Below are positions 44,934 to 54,502 of a stretch of 64,000 nucleotides of DNA, piece after piece (position 1 is the first letter of the stretch; each line of letters starts with the position of its first letter). Location: assembly GCA_022008415.1 (NCBI GenBank), contig JAIRBC010000002.1, positions 1 to 64,000 on the forward strand, written 5' to 3'. This stretch comes from Cerina litoralis (GTDB lineage Bacteria; Bacteroidota; Bacteroidia; Flavobacteriales; Flavobacteriaceae). Position numbers and translations under genes: made by a program. Below the pieces are notes generated by a model. That model was given only the letters and a program-made list of their open reading frames with translations, had not been told where the DNA came from and searched no databases.

Positions 44934-46766
44934 TTATTTATCCTTCCAATTTTCAATTAATAACATCGTTTTATTATCAGGTTCAAATTCTTTTGGTTTG
45001 ATTGTTCCAATATCAATCATCACAGGAACTTGAGCTGAAAGTCCAGCCAAAATACAGGTTCCAGTTGGTAATATTGGCAATGATTCAAAAGATAGTTTAT
45101 CTAAATATGAAACTGTCCTCTCTACAGCTTTAATATCATTATTGTTAATCAATCTGTGAAGAAAAAAATTATGCAATTGTGATATTATTGTTGCCGATAT
45201 ATCAGATGGTCTTTGGCTTGCAATTGTTAAGAATGTTCCGAATTTCCTTCCTTCTTTAATTATCTCCTCAAAAGTTTCTAGTCTATAATCTTTCCAAGTC
45301 TCACTTTCCCTTTGAGAAATCGACGACAAAATATTATGAGCCTCGTCAATTATTAAATTCAAATATTTTTCTTTTTCATTTACCTCTTTCTTTTTTTCGT
45401 AGAGCTGTTTGCAAATTAAAAGAGGAAGCATTTTTCGCATTTGAATACTTACATCTCTTAATGATATAACTGTGATATTATGCTCATTTTCTATCTCGTT
45501 GATAACAATAACTTTTCTTAAATCATTAATTCTTGGTGGTGTTCTTTTAAGTAATGGCGATAAATGTTCGATATTTGAATATCCATTTATTATTTCGTGG
45601 TGGAATTGAAGAATTATTCTAATTCTAACTTTTGATAAATAGTCATCTTCTATTTCATCAAAATCAATGTTTTCAAACAGTTCTACTATGAATGGAATTA
45701 CTCCGTCATAATTATTTGATCCGATATAAAAACCGTGAGTTGTAGAATTATAATGTAGATTTTGCCTTAAATTCAACACTGTTTCTGAAATATTACTGTT
45801 CGTTAGACAATCTCCTAGTTGAGATAATAAATCAATTATTTGAGCAATATTTACGTTATCGTCATTTTTATCAATGATTTTTAAAACCAACGATTTCACA
45901 AACTGAATTAGACTATCTCCATCTTGTATCCTCTGTGTTAGAAAATCGTTTTCTATTGCTCTTTTTAGAAAAGGTTTCTGAGTTTTTTCTGTCGCTTCCA
46001 ATACTAGAGACCAAAAATTATAATCAGATATTTGCTCTTCAGAAATTGGAAACTTGTCTTTTTCTTTCCTAGTATTTAATGAATAAACGTTTTTATATCT
46101 TTTATCAATAATTGCATTATCATTGACATATTCTCCGTTAAAGTCTATGAAAAAGAATTTAGCATTAACTCTAAAATTTTCATTCTCTATATACTCTAAA
46201 AAAAGTTCTCTATACACTTTTGCTAAAGTGTATGATTTTCCACTCCCTGTATTTCCAAAAATTCCGATATGACTTGCAAATAAATCATTTACTCCTACGT
46301 TGATTTCTTGATTATTCTCGTGTGTAAGTGTTCCAAGAGTTAAAGGGTCATCATCCTTCTTAACAAAGTTGTGTACATCCTCAAATTCAGGTAAGTCTAA
46401 AAGAAAACATTCATTGTTTATTAAGGGTAATTCTTTAATTCCTCTCTCAAAACCTTTCGCACTAAAAAAACCAAGCAAAGAAACCTGAAGTATTCTCTTT
46501 ATTTTTTGTTTTTCGCTGGTGTAGTTCTTATTGCTATATTTCTTGTCCTCAACAATAAATTCTCCTTCTACTTTTCCAATAATCCTAGTAAATCCTTTTG
46601 TTATTTTTACATATCCATTTACAGAAATATTGCGTAGTAATTTTCCTTGATATAATAAATGTGCAGAATTTTTTGTCTTGTCAACCTCAATTTTAATTGT
46701 TCTGCCTTCAACAGATATTACTTTACCAACTTTAAATATTGAATCTTTTTGTAAAATATCGTCCAT
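44934..46766 (-). CDS. HerA-type ATPase of a SIR2-HerA defence pair
   Basis: A 610-residue HerA/FtsK-like hexameric translocase: an N-terminal HAS barrel (about 10-90), Walker A IFGNTGSGKSYTL near residues 168-180, Walker B LNLIIDEAHNIL near 485, and the C-terminal arginine-finger region GTFLTIASQRPSDIS and HNFFLHRL. It lies three bases after the SIR2 gene. SIR2 paired with HerA is an experimentally established anti-phage system in which a large complex depletes NAD+ or cuts nucleic acid on infection. The gene is very AT-rich, unlike the tra genes beside it. Confidence 0.9.
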   Translation of the reverse strand: MDDILQKDSIFKVGKVISVEGRTIKIEVDKTKNSAHLLYQGKLLRNISVNGYVKITKGFTRIIGKVEGEFIVEDKKYSNKNYTSEKQKIKRILQVSLLGFFSAKGFERGIKELPLINNECFLLDLPEFEDVHNFVKKDDDPLTLGTLTHENNQEINVGVNDLFASHIGIFGNTGSGKSYTLAKVYRELFLEYIENENFRVNAKFFFIDFNGEYVNDNAIIDKRYKNVYSLNTRKEKDKFPISEEQISDYNFWSLVLEATEKTQKPFLKRAIENDFLTQRIQDGDSLIQFVKSLVLKIIDKNDDNVNIAQIIDLLSQLGDCLTNSNISETVLNLRQNLHYNSTTHGFYIGSNNYDGVIPFIVELFENIDFDEIEDDYLSKVRIRIILQFHHEIINGYSNIEHLSPLLKRTPPRINDLRKVIVINEIENEHNITVISLRDVSIQMRKMLPLLICKQLYEKKKEVNEKEKYLNLIIDEAHNILSSISQRESETWKDYRLETFEEIIKEGRKFGTFLTIASQRPSDISATIISQLHNFFLHRLINNNDIKAVERTVSYLDKLSFESLPILPTGTCILAGLSAQVPVMIDIGTIKPKEFEPDNKTMLLIENWKDK

Positions 46767-46769
46767 AAA

Positions 46770-47978
46770 TCAACTGTTGGTTTTATTATATTCTACTATG
46801 GAATCTTTCAATGGAAATAATAAATGTTCATTAAATTTCCTCATATTAAAACCATCCTCTGGGCAAATAAATTCAACATTTGGAAAGCTTTTTATATCTA
46901 CTAAATCATCAAGGAAATTAGCAATAATATCATCGGCACTTTTTGTATAAGAGACTAGGAAAATTTTGAGAGTTGGATTTGATTTAATTGCCCTAATTGT
47001 GATTTCTCTTATGTGCTCATCTGCCATCGAAAATCCCATAACGTAAAGGACAGTATTTTCCTTCTCTAATTCGTTAGCAAACAACCTCAGTAGTTCGTAA
47101 TAGTTTTTATTGAAAGTTGTGTCTCTAAATTTGTCTTTAGTAGGGTTTACAATCTGTAATTTTTCGTAAGAATTGATGAAATCATCGACATTAGGTTTCG
47201 GATCCGTTTTGTCAATTTCATCCACAATTTCTTTAATATTTAAGTTTCTATTATCCGATTTCCATTTATTGTCATTTAATTTTTTAATATCTATTAGTGA
47301 CAATTTTGAAATTTCATGATTTACATCCTCAACAATATTGAGATTAGAAAAATTGATATTCCCATTCTGCATTTCCCAAGTTACTGAACCGTGAATCTTT
47401 AATAGATTAAAAACAGGAATTTCAGATATATTATCATAATGCAAGCTTTTTTGATAAAACGATTTCTTAAAATTGCTTAAGCTAAATTTTTTATTGAATA
47501 TTCCATTAAACCCATCGTTATATTGTAAATCCAAATCTTCTAATAATTTTTCATTGAAAATATCGATGTTCGTTGTAAATAGGTTGATTTGCTTATTGAC
47601 GGTGTTGCTCCGTCTTTCGTAAAGTATGTGGTTTAATGTTTTGAAAAAGTCTTTATATGCTTTGTATGTGTTATTTAGTTTTTCTTGTGAGGTAATTTCT
47701 TTTACTTCATACTCATCCGATGTTATTTTTGCACTATGAACCTCAATGTTTCCTTTCATTGCGACATCAAAATAGGTTTTATATAATGTTGCTTTAACCA
47801 ATAAATAATCATCGTCATTTATGGACTTTTTTGATTTTAAATCTTCTAGTTCTTCGAGCCAAGTTTCAATATTACCCAGTGTTCCAAAAAATGGATTAGA
47901 AAGACCTGAACCAATTAGAAAATTGATGTTACAATCTTGAAATATGTTCTTTTGATGATTTAGTTCTTTATCTTCCAT
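46770..47978 (-). CDS. SIR2-family effector of the SIR2-HerA pair
   Basis: A 402-residue protein with a SIR2-like Rossmann fold: GSG at residues 23-25 (FLIGSGLSNPFF), TTNID at 135-139, and the catalytic-histidine motif IHGS near 195, plus YVMGFSMADEHIREI near 320. In defence proteins this domain is an NADase. It is translated just before herA (three-base gap), in the same AT-rich block. No transmembrane segment. A small-molecule role other than defence is unlikely. Confidence 0.9.
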   Translation of the reverse strand: MEDKELNHQKNIFQDCNINFLIGSGLSNPFFGTLGNIETWLEELEDLKSKKSINDDDYLLVKATLYKTYFDVAMKGNIEVHSAKITSDEYEVKEITSQEKLNNTYKAYKDFFKTLNHILYERRSNTVNKQINLFTTNIDIFNEKLLEDLDLQYNDGFNGIFNKKFSLSNFKKSFYQKSLHYDNISEIPVFNLLKIHGSVTWEMQNGNINFSNLNIVEDVNHEISKLSLIDIKKLNDNKWKSDNRNLNIKEIVDEIDKTDPKPNVDDFINSYEKLQIVNPTKDKFRDTTFNKNYYELLRLFANELEKENTVLYVMGFSMADEHIREITIRAIKSNPTLKIFLVSYTKSADDIIANFLDDLVDIKSFPNVEFICPEDGFNMRKFNEHLLFPLKDSIVEYNKTNS

Positions 47979-48188
47979 TTAGTTTGTTTTTGGCATTGCA
48001 TACCACTGCTCGGCTATGCTCACTTCGGGGCTGCACGAAATTACTTTTCCCCCACGCAATAGCCAAAATCTTTTTGTTTTGATTTTATCTTGTCCCACGT
48101 GAAAGCAAAATCCAAAGATTTTGCAGTGTTCGTCCTCACGCCCAGACTTTTGGCCTAGGAACTTACGCCCGCATTGAGTATAGCATTG
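47979..48188. other. GC-richer spacer between defence genes
   Basis: It separates two AT-rich minus-strand genes and is visibly more GC-rich than either. It contains several short dyads and no open frame. Its form, a non-coding block ending directly at both genes, resembles a gene-cassette junction. The end GTTACCTGCGCGC (48,189-48,201 region overlap) mirrors GTTGCCTGCAAGC on the opposite side of the next gene. Confidence 0.4.
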
Positions 48189-49217
48189 TTACCTGCGCGC
48201 TTTACTCAGTTTCTTATCTAATAGAGCCAAATATTTCATTCCATTTTGATTTGGAATATCAGCATTATTTTCAATTTGAGTTACAGCGTATATTGCTCCA
48301 GCTAATGCGGTTGCTCCTCCAATAATAGCTCCATCTGTTCCGGCCGTTGCCAAGCCAATGGAACTGGATATAATTCCGCACACAGTTCCGAAAAAGACTT
48401 GACCAAATTTGCTTTCGCCCATTTTTGCACTCAATTCCAATTTGCTATGTTCTAAATCTTTTATCGTTTCTATGAATAATGGACTTTCTTCTTCTATAGT
48501 TGAATTCAAAGCAATTAATTCGACTTTAGTTTTAAACGCATTTAGAATATCTCTATGCTTTTCCTTGAATCTCCTTAGTTGTACTAAATCGATTTTTTCT
48601 GGAAATGGTATTAGTTGGGTTAAAATAGTTTCTCTTTTTTGCTGCTCTCTTTGTCTAGATATAAAAATTTTCTTTGACATAGTTGCACGTGTATGGCTTT
48701 TAAAAAACTTGTCCGTAGCTGGTAAATAATCAAGTTTTTTGCCAATTATTGTAGCTAGGTATGTCATCAATTCGTTGGCTGTCCGTTGCTCCACAATAAA
48801 CCATTCGTGATTTTCTCTTCTCGCGAGTCCTATTTCTTCTAAATGGTTAAAAATTTCATTATCAAATTTATTCACGTTAATCCTCGGTCCGTTCGGCCTA
48901 AATTTATTTTCATTTATTCTTCCGAACCTACCTCTTTCAAAACTACGAAGTCGCGTATGTAGTTTAAATTCCTTACTATTGGAGTAATCAATAAAAGGTC
49001 TTGATAATTCATATGGTCTATCCAAAACCTCCATGGGATTTATTGGAATCACTAATTCATTTTGGACCAATTCTCGCATAAATGGTTCATAATTATTCGG
49101 TTCATAAAAGAAGGTTTGAGGTACAATAGATCCAATAGTTTCGTAGTATAAAAGTGTGCGAATTGTCCAATCAGTTCTTGGAACATTTATGTATGGATAG
49201 TATAATAAATTGTCCAT
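48189..49217 (-). CDS. DUF6236-like protein with hydrophobic C-terminus
   Basis: A 342-residue protein that starts LLYYPYINVPRTDWTIRTLL, the pattern of the uncharacterised DUF6236 family (a Y-P-x-I and W-x-x-x-L-L-Y opening). The body is charged and helical, with heptads around 195-265. Residues about 272-312 are a hydrophobic, Gly/Ala-rich double stretch (CGIISSSIGLATAGTDG; IIGGATALAGAIYAV), able to insert in membrane. It is AT-rich, stands alone and lies between SIR2-HerA and an SOS-type cassette. A toxic, membrane-active defence effector is inference only. Confidence 0.6.
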   Translation of the reverse strand: MDNLLYYPYINVPRTDWTIRTLLYYETIGSIVPQTFFYEPNNYEPFMRELVQNELVIPINPMEVLDRPYELSRPFIDYSNSKEFKLHTRLRSFERGRFGRINENKFRPNGPRINVNKFDNEIFNHLEEIGLARRENHEWFIVEQRTANELMTYLATIIGKKLDYLPATDKFFKSHTRATMSKKIFISRQREQQKRETILTQLIPFPEKIDLVQLRRFKEKHRDILNAFKTKVELIALNSTIEEESPLFIETIKDLEHSKLELSAKMGESKFGQVFFGTVCGIISSSIGLATAGTDGAIIGGATALAGAIYAVTQIENNADIPNQNGMKYLALLDKKLSKARR

Positions 49218-49401
49218 AGTTGGTTGTTTTTTCAGCTTGCAGGCAACAGGTTATATCAAAATAAAATTAACCCTTTATCCCTTGCTATTAAAAGATAACA
49301 TGAGTACAGCATATATTTTTTTTCCGTTGGGGGTTTTACCAATTTTTGCCCGACCGAACCAAGCTCAGGATTAAAGGCCCGTTACAACAAATCGGATGCT
49401 T

Positions 49402-50019
49402 TCAACACTTCTTAGCAACAAGCTCCGTTTCATACGGAAAAGCGAAGTCACTATAATCCATATCTGACAACCAATTTCCCCTGTCCTTTTCGCGTAGCAC
49501 TATCGGCATCCGCTTTTTATTGTTGTGAATTTCGCTCATCAGTTCGTTGGCCTCGGTGGTAACAATGCTAAACGTTCCTATTTCCTTTTCCGTTTCGGGG
49601 TCTGTCCACTGTGAATAGATTCCGGCAAAGGCAAAAACTTCTTGGCCTTTGGGTCGGATCAAATACTTCTGTTTTTCCTTTCCCTTGGCATCCAGCCATT
49701 GCCATTCATAAAAACCATCGGCAATGACCAGGCAACGTTTGTTTACCGAGTTCCGGTATGATGGTTTCTTGTCCAAGGTTTCGATTTTGGCATTAAGAGT
49801 GTATTTTTTTATGGAATCGTCCTTTGACCAGAAAGGAATTAGGCCCCATTCGTAAAATAGGATTTCTTTGGAATTCTCATCTGTGATGATAGGATAAGGA
49901 GCATAGGAAAATGCGTTGATTTCTTCTTTGGGCGCATATCTTTCCTTTTCCAAAAAATGGGCATCGAAACTTTTTTCCACCTCCTCCAGTTCGGCATTCA
50001 ACCTTGTTCTATAACACAT
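49402..50019 (-). CDS. SRAP-domain (HMCES/YedK-like) peptidase
   Basis: A 205-residue SRAP protein, which crosslinks to abasic sites in single-stranded DNA and protects them. The catalytic Cys2 (MCYRTRL), the NAKIETL stretch and IADGFYEWQW near residue 112, and the histidine in SEIHNNKKRMP near 168 are intact. It lies 31 bases after the DnaE2-type polymerase gene and follows the same strand, so the three genes form one DNA-damage cassette. Confidence 0.94.
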   Translation of the reverse strand: MCYRTRLNAELEEVEKSFDAHFLEKERYAPKEEINAFSYAPYPIITDENSKEILFYEWGLIPFWSKDDSIKKYTLNAKIETLDKKPSYRNSVNKRCLVIADGFYEWQWLDAKGKEKQKYLIRPKGQEVFAFAGIYSQWTDPETEKEIGTFSIVTTEANELMSEIHNNKKRMPIVLREKDRGNWLSDMDYSDFAFPYETELVAKKC

Positions 50020-50050
50020 AGTCGCGGGTTTAGTGTTTCAAGATAATAAT

Positions 50051-53000
50051 TTAGGACCGGATTTCCTTTCGCTTGGCCGTTTTATTAAAGGGTTGGCCAA
50101 GTGTCGGTTCGTCGGGACTTCTTGGATCGGGTTTTAATGGCATTTTTTTACTCCAAATTACGGTCATACTGAAATGCCCGAATTCCTCGGTTACTTTGCC
50201 ATAACAGGCATAGACGCCCCTACCGTGCAGGGGATATTTATCGACCACATCGGTAAAATGCACGGCATCAAAATACTGGCCTTCCCTATCGATAAAGGTA
50301 CTCAACCGCATATTCTTTTTGTGTTTGGTTGTGTTGAACCGGGTATTGACCAAAATGCCATAGAGCAGCATCGGCTTCCCGACATAATCGGGCATATCGT
50401 TCGCCTTCAAATTGCTCTCGGGTTCTCCCGAAATCAGGCGGAAATAATCGTGTAGCGGAAATCCCAGTAGCTCCATTTGGTCGTAGGCATCGTATAGCCA
50501 GTTGTGCTCAAATTCGGGCAATTCGAATTTTTTGTGTTTGGGACGGAACAATAACGGATTGATATTCCTGTTCTTTGAAGCTTTGAGTTTGAAAATGGCC
50601 TGCCACAACAGATCGGTCTTTGCCTTGCCCGTAAATCGAAAGGCGCCGATCCGGATTAGAATGCTCAGCTGCTCAATGCTGATAAGGACACGGTCTATAA
50701 AATCATCCAAGGAACGGAACATACCATTTATCTGCCGTTCGGTCAAAAGCCGTTGAACCACAAGTTTTTCAAGGTTTTTTAGATACCCGAATCCCAGATA
50801 GATGTTCTTCCCATTAATTCGATTTGGGTGGTCACTGTGGTTGATGCAGGGAGGATTAATGATTCCCCCGCACATCCGGGCTTCCTGAATATAGTGTTCG
50901 CTACTATAGAACCCGCCCCCATTGTTCAGGACGGCCACCATAAATTCTAATGGAAAATAGCATTTCAGATAGAGGCTTTGATAACTTTCCACGGCATAGG
51001 ATGCGGAATGCCCTTTTGCAAAGGCGTAGCCCGCAAAACTGGAAATCTGCTCCCAGACCTCATTGACCAGCGCGTCCGAGTATCCACGCTGCTTGCAATT
51101 GCTCCTGAACTTGTTTTCCACAGCGGTAAATTCCTCCCTTGACCGAAACTTGCCGCTCATGCCCCGGCGCAATACATCCGCTTCGCCCAGGTCAAGGCCG
51201 GCAAACTCGTGCGCTACTTTCAAAACATCTTCTTGATAGACCATTATCCCGTACGTCTCCGGCATAACCTTGGCCAGAATGGGATTGGCGTCCTTTCTTC
51301 GCTCCGGTTCCCGATGTCTGCGGATGTATTCCGTTTTCATCCCTGAACTCGAGACTCCCGGTCGTATTACCGAACTTGCGGCCACCAACCCCAAATAATC
51401 GCTGACCTTTAGTTTTTTCATAAGTCCGCGCATGGCAGGGGATTCGATATAATAGGCACCGATGGCCTTGCCTTGGGACAATAGCAGATTGATATTCTCG
51501 TCCCTTTTGAATTTTTCGACTTCGGTTATGTCGATAGGAGGAATCTCGGGTCGGTTTTCCCTGATGATTTCCAGGGCATCCTTGATTTTGGCCAATCCCC
51601 GCTGTCCCAAAATATCGAACTTGAAGATTCCTGCGTCCTCCGCAATGATCATATCGAACTGGACGGTGGGAAATCCCTTGGGAGGTAGGTCGGTCGCGGA
51701 GTAGTAATGGATCGGTCTGTCCAAGATCAATATCCCTGCGGAATGTACGCTCAAATGGTTCGGGAAACCTTGGATAAGCTTCCCGTATTTCAGTACCAGG
51801 CCCTGTATCTCGTTTAGGGAGGATGGCCGGTAATGCCCGGAACTTAGACTATCTATTTCCTCTTTTGGCAACCCGAACACTTTGCCCAGTTCCCTGACGG
51901 TCGCCCGATATTTGAACGTGTTGTAGGTGGCCAACAATGCCGTATTCGGGAACCGGTCAAAAATATAGGCGGTAACCTCGTCCCGCTCCTTCCAACTGAA
52001 ATCGATATCGAAATCCGGTGGCGATGCCCTGAAGGGATTGATGAACCGCTCAAAATAAAGGTCGAGTTCTATGGGGTCGACATCCGTAATACCGATAATA
52101 TAAGCCACGATACTGTTGGCGCCGCTGCCACGGCCCACGTGAAAATATCCTTTTTGCGTCGCAAAGCTTACGATGTCATGGTTGATAAGAAAATAGGACA
52201 CAAAATCCATCTTTTTGATAACCTCCAACTCTCTCTTTAAACGGTCGCGAACAGTGTCATTGGGATTGGAATAGCGTTTGGGCAGCCCCTCCTTACATAA
52301 TTGGCATAAAATCCTGAAATCCCGCTCCTTCGATTCGCTAAAGACCTGAAGGTTCTGGGAAATCCGGTCCTTTCCAAAATCAAAGTGTATTTCACAGCTA
52401 TCCATCAACTGCCGGGTATTTTCTATGATATGTGGAAATTCCGCATAGGCCTGGAGAAGTTCCTCCATGGGCCACATCTTTTCTTTGGGATTTCCCTGCT
52501 CGGTGTGCTGCAATTTGCTTAGCAGGGTGTTGTTGTCGATTGCCCTTAACAAACGATGGGCGTTGAAGTCGCGTTTGTTGCGAAACGTTACCGGTTGCTG
52601 AACCACTAACCGCTCTTTGTCGAGCCTGTATTTCGAGAAGGGGAGCCTTCTTAAATTTTCTATGGAAATTCCGATAAACTCATTAGACCCGAAACTTGTT
52701 TTTTCGCTTAACAATACTTTCTCAAAGGGGTAAATGATAAACGTGTTTTCTAAGAATAGAGCTTCGTCCGGTAGGGCCTGTTTTTTATGGGAAAAATGGG
52801 AAAGAAAAGCGTTCAGTTCCTCAAAGCCTTTGTTGTCCCGCGCCAATCCCACGAAAAGCTGTTCCGACCCTTTTCTAAAATCGATGCCCAAAATTGGCTT
52901 GATACCGTAATCCGGAGCCTTGCGCACGAAGTTGAGACATGCCGAGGTATTATTGATATCGGTCAGGGCAAGTTGGGACACTCCGGACCTTTGGGCCATT

Positions 53001-53068
53001 TCCAAAAGTTCGATTTCGGAGAATGTCCCGAACCGTAGGGAGTAATATGAATGACAGTTCAGATACAT
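50051..53068 (-). CDS. Error-prone DNA polymerase III alpha subunit (DnaE2/ImuC-type)
   Basis: A 1005-residue C-family polymerase. It has an N-terminal PHP domain (LNCHSYYSLRFGTFSEIELL; ALTDINNTSACLNF), the palm with the catalytic aspartates PPDFDIDF at 352-356, an HVGRGSGANSIVAYIIG segment before that, and a C-terminal OB-like domain. It is shorter than replicative DnaE (about 1150 or more). It overlaps the Y-family polymerase stop codon by one base (TAATG), so the two are translated together. Confidence 0.93.
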   Translation of the reverse strand: MYLNCHSYYSLRFGTFSEIELLEMAQRSGVSQLALTDINNTSACLNFVRKAPDYGIKPILGIDFRKGSEQLFVGLARDNKGFEELNAFLSHFSHKKQALPDEALFLENTFIIYPFEKVLLSEKTSFGSNEFIGISIENLRRLPFSKYRLDKERLVVQQPVTFRNKRDFNAHRLLRAIDNNTLLSKLQHTEQGNPKEKMWPMEELLQAYAEFPHIIENTRQLMDSCEIHFDFGKDRISQNLQVFSESKERDFRILCQLCKEGLPKRYSNPNDTVRDRLKRELEVIKKMDFVSYFLINHDIVSFATQKGYFHVGRGSGANSIVAYIIGITDVDPIELDLYFERFINPFRASPPDFDIDFSWKERDEVTAYIFDRFPNTALLATYNTFKYRATVRELGKVFGLPKEEIDSLSSGHYRPSSLNEIQGLVLKYGKLIQGFPNHLSVHSAGILILDRPIHYYSATDLPPKGFPTVQFDMIIAEDAGIFKFDILGQRGLAKIKDALEIIRENRPEIPPIDITEVEKFKRDENINLLLSQGKAIGAYYIESPAMRGLMKKLKVSDYLGLVAASSVIRPGVSSSGMKTEYIRRHREPERRKDANPILAKVMPETYGIMVYQEDVLKVAHEFAGLDLGEADVLRRGMSGKFRSREEFTAVENKFRSNCKQRGYSDALVNEVWEQISSFAGYAFAKGHSASYAVESYQSLYLKCYFPLEFMVAVLNNGGGFYSSEHYIQEARMCGGIINPPCINHSDHPNRINGKNIYLGFGYLKNLEKLVVQRLLTERQINGMFRSLDDFIDRVLISIEQLSILIRIGAFRFTGKAKTDLLWQAIFKLKASKNRNINPLLFRPKHKKFELPEFEHNWLYDAYDQMELLGFPLHDYFRLISGEPESNLKANDMPDYVGKPMLLYGILVNTRFNTTKHKKNMRLSTFIDREGQYFDAVHFTDVVDKYPLHGRGVYACYGKVTEEFGHFSMTVIWSKKMPLKPDPRSPDEPTLGQPFNKTAKRKEIRS

Positions 53069-54279
53069 TATTGGGTACGATGTGCCAGCACCATGGGCGG
53101 TTCGCCGTTGAACGCATTGTAAAACCTACCGATACTTCGTGCGCCCATACAAGAGGCGCGCATCACTTTCTTTTCGCCGAACCTTGTCCTGATATGGTCC
53201 ATGGCATTATATAGGTTGAGCATTTCCTCGGTATCGTCAAAGAGGTCGATTTGGTAGTTCCCGGATACTAAATCGCTGATTCTTACCCCCACCAAACGTA
53301 ACAATAAACGCCGGTTGTAGAGCTGCTCAAATAGTTCCAGGACTTTGGGAATAATAATATGATCGGCGTTGGTATACGGAATTTTTGCCTGCTTCGAGTA
53401 GGTACTGAAATCGGCATACCTAATCTTTACACTGATACAAGCGGCCAGTTTGTTGCCGTTGCGCAGGGAATAGGCCAGGTTTTCGGCCATCGCCGTCAGG
53501 TTGGTGCGCAGCTTGACCATATCGCTCGTATTCCAAAAAGTGCGTTCCGTCGAGATGGACTTTCTTTCGTGAAAAGGGATAAGTGGCGGCCTGTCCAGAC
53601 CGTTTGCCCTTTTCCATATCACCTGCCCATGCTTTCCAAAGGCACTTGTCATCATTTCCAAGGGCATCTCTTGGATCGTCTTGACTTTTAGGATACCAAG
53701 GCTTCTCAAACTTTCATAGGTTTTACTGCCGACCGCCGGGATTTTCTTGACCGAAAGCGGAGCGAGGAACGGCTTTTCAAGGCCAAAGTCTATTTGCATC
53801 TGGTTGTTTGGTTTCGCTTCTCCCGTGGCGACCTTTGATGTGACCTTGTTCGAGGACAGTCCGAAGGAAATGGGCAGTCCCGTTTCCCTGATGATCTTGT
53901 TACGGAGTTCCGTGGAAAATTTATAACATCCGAAAAACTTATCCATACCCGTCAGATCGGCGTAAAACTCGTCGATGCTCGACTTCTCGAATACAGGTAC
54001 ACTTTCTTTGATGATTTCCGTGACCGCTTGGGAATACTTGGTGTAGGTTCCGGCATTGCCCTTTATGACCACAGCTTCGGGGCAGAGCTGTTTGGCCAAT
54101 TTCATGGCCATGCCCGAGCGTACGCCGAACTTTCGGGTCTCATAGCTACAGGCCGAAACAACGCCCCGGTTGCCGGTACCTCCGACCATAAGCGGCCGCT
54201 TGGCGAGCCGTGAATCTATAAGACGTTCGCAAGACACAAAAAAGGTGTCCAGATCAAGATGGAGAATCGATGAATTCAA
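53068..54279 (-). CDS. Y-family DNA polymerase (DinB/Pol IV-like), uncertain start
   Basis: A translesion polymerase with all catalytic acids: D9/D11 in LHLDLDTFF and D103, E104 in SSIDEFYAD. ImuB proteins, by contrast, have lost these. The thumb and little-finger domains (NKVTSKVATGEAKPNNQ; GSKTYESLRSLG; RRLLLRLVGVRISDL) are complete. Homology starts just after the TTG at 54,279, which I chose. The frame stays open to 54,474, but that TTG is part of a promoter -7 box; no ATG lies between. The upstream 195 bases are much more AT-rich. Confidence 0.85.
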   Translation of the reverse strand: MNSSILHLDLDTFFVSCERLIDSRLAKRPLMVGGTGNRGVVSACSYETRKFGVRSGMAMKLAKQLCPEAVVIKGNAGTYTKYSQAVTEIIKESVPVFEKSSIDEFYADLTGMDKFFGCYKFSTELRNKIIRETGLPISFGLSSNKVTSKVATGEAKPNNQMQIDFGLEKPFLAPLSVKKIPAVGSKTYESLRSLGILKVKTIQEMPLEMMTSAFGKHGQVIWKRANGLDRPPLIPFHERKSISTERTFWNTSDMVKLRTNLTAMAENLAYSLRNGNKLAACISVKIRYADFSTYSKQAKIPYTNADHIIIPKVLELFEQLYNRRLLLRLVGVRISDLVSGNYQIDLFDDTEEMLNLYNAMDHIRTRFGEKKVMRASCMGARSIGRFYNAFNGEPPMVLAHRTQ

Positions 54280-54471
54280 GAAATTGGATTTTATCCAAAT
54301 ATATGGATTTATTCCATTGATATGATTAAACAATGTTGCTTTAACACCGTAAAAATTTCTTAATTCTGAGAACAAGTAATCAGTTCTTTCACTATAGTAT
54401 TCATAGTCAACTGATAAGCCATAAGTCAATTCGCGACTAAAATGTGGAGTGTAAAGCAATGCAGAGAAGAT

Positions 54472-54502
54472 CAAAGATAAATCCCAATGGCATTTTTAAC
54501 AA
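54472..54502 (-). promoter_or_regulatory. Promoter of the polymerase cassette (TTG-N20-TATCTTTG)
   Basis: On the minus strand, TTG at 54,502-54,500, a 20-base spacer and TATCTTTG at 54,479-54,472 match the Bacteroidota consensus. It implies a leader of about 190 bases if the TTG at 54,279 is the start. Confidence 0.65.

Noticed and set aside
54280-54474. N-terminal extension of the Y-family polymerase as coding
   Set aside because: No ATG, the earliest TTG lies in a -7 box, and known members begin at the LHLDLD motif; kept as a finding, not a coding call.
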